IMG/VR virus record: IMGVR_UViG_3300028840_004217
Span: 28,050 to 92,049 of that record
Source: a virus
Strand: one strand, 5' to 3'
Length of the DNA stretch: 64,000 bases
Shown here: in pieces, positions 63,856 to 64,000 of the stretch
How positions within the stretch are numbered: the stretch's first letter is position 1
How the letters are laid out: the number at the start of each line of letters is the position of its first letter
Program-made: the position numbers and the translations under genes
The notes under the pieces: model-generated
What the model saw: only the letters and a program-made list of their open reading frames with translations
Database searches by the model: none
Told to the model about the DNA's origin: nothing

Positions 63856-64000
63856 TTGGAATCCGTGGAGGGGATGCCGCAAAGTCAGTACCGGGTGCGC
63901 GCAGTGTTACATGTTCCGCGACCAGAAGCGGTACGGAAAGGACCCGACCATGATCGTCCGGAGCAAGGATGGTACGTTCTACCAGCCCCACAAGTACAAG
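63818..64000 (+). CDS. DUF5131 (phage Gp37/Gp68-like) protein, 3' end outside window
   Basis: Only the first 61 codons are present. MADYTKISWTDHSWNPWRG and CRKVSTGCAQCYMFR carry the opening signature of this family, including the three Cys expected to hold an iron-sulfur cluster as in radical-SAM-like enzymes. AAGGAG lies seven bases before the ATG. The family is widespread in phages and its reaction is not settled. Confidence 0.8.
   Translation, partial: MADYTKISWTDHSWNPWRGCRKVSTGCAQCYMFRDQKRYGKDPTMIVRSKDGTFYQPHKYK

Overview
The window is one continuous stretch of a tailed double-stranded DNA phage (Caudoviricetes). It carries a terminase pair, a portal, an HK97-type protease and capsid protein, a head-tail connector, a tail tube protein, a frameshifted tail-assembly chaperone and a TP901-type tape measure of 1,124 residues. 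No contractile sheath gene is visible, so a long non-contractile (siphovirus-like) tail is the best guess. By eye the DNA is roughly 60% G+C. Genes are closely packed, often with ATGA or TGATG overlaps, and many start behind AAGGAG-type ribosome sites. Promoters match the bacterial sigma-70 consensus (TTGACA, 17 bases, TATATT). The host cannot be named: the holin is of the GTA three-segment type common in Proteobacteria, and the inositol-phosphate synthase is of the short actinobacterial type, which point different ways. No integrase, tRNA gene or CRISPR array was seen, and no DNA polymerase lies in the window.

Layout. (1) 1-18513, plus strand: a two-domain glycosyltransferase cut by the window edge, then the tail module (tail completion, tail tube, G/GT chaperone with a -1 slippery site, tape measure, distal tail proteins, three lectin-like proteins), a CheY-like receiver protein, a holin and small membrane proteins. 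(2) 18628-37708, minus strand: about 45 mostly small early genes in several transcription units. Recognisable members are an ERF annealing protein, two MerR/excisionase-type regulators, a spermidine-synthase-like methyltransferase, a PD-(D/E)XK-like nuclease, a membrane-anchored NUC1 nuclease, a possible L,D-transpeptidase-like protein and a 12-CxxC DnaJ-type zinc protein. (3) 37900-43133, plus strand: a Cro-like regulator opposite the ERF gene, a replication-initiator-like gene with an iteron-like array inside its coding sequence, and small accessory genes. (4) 43201-50586, plus strand: a nine-copy 25-bp repeat array and promoter, a zinc-ribbon/HTH regulator, a ParB-like protein, and a compact DNA-modification island. 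(5) 50611-60466: terminase, portal-MuF fusion, protease with a nested scaffold, capsid, connector. (6) 60564-63134, minus strand: a sliding-clamp-like gene and small genes. (7) 63349-64000: a homing endonuclease overlapping a DUF5131 gene that runs off the end.

The most interesting part is the island at 44713-50586. It encodes a DNA cytosine-C5 methyltransferase, a stand-alone asparagine-synthase-type ATP ligase, a DegT/StrS aminotransferase, a myo-inositol-phosphate synthase, a uracil-DNA-glycosylase-like protein and a close relative of CmoA, the carboxy-SAM synthase. The methyltransferase has Arg (R444) where family members carry Asn in motif X. The engineered N374K/R change in M.MpeI at the equivalent place lets a C5 methyltransferase use carboxy-SAM and make 5-carboxymethylcytosine. 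The CmoA-like protein keeps the carboxylate-binding Arg (R197, E. coli R199). I infer a natural 5-carboxymethylcytosine pathway, possibly capped by an amide to an aminocyclitol made by the inositol synthase and aminotransferase. The gene identities and the two key residues are visible in the sequence; the chemistry is a hypothesis.

Other items worth attention are a set of long minus-strand leaders sharing a box near the ribosome site, a two-copy hairpin element with compensatory changes, a regular four-palindrome array, and a short promoter-terminator unit between portal and protease.
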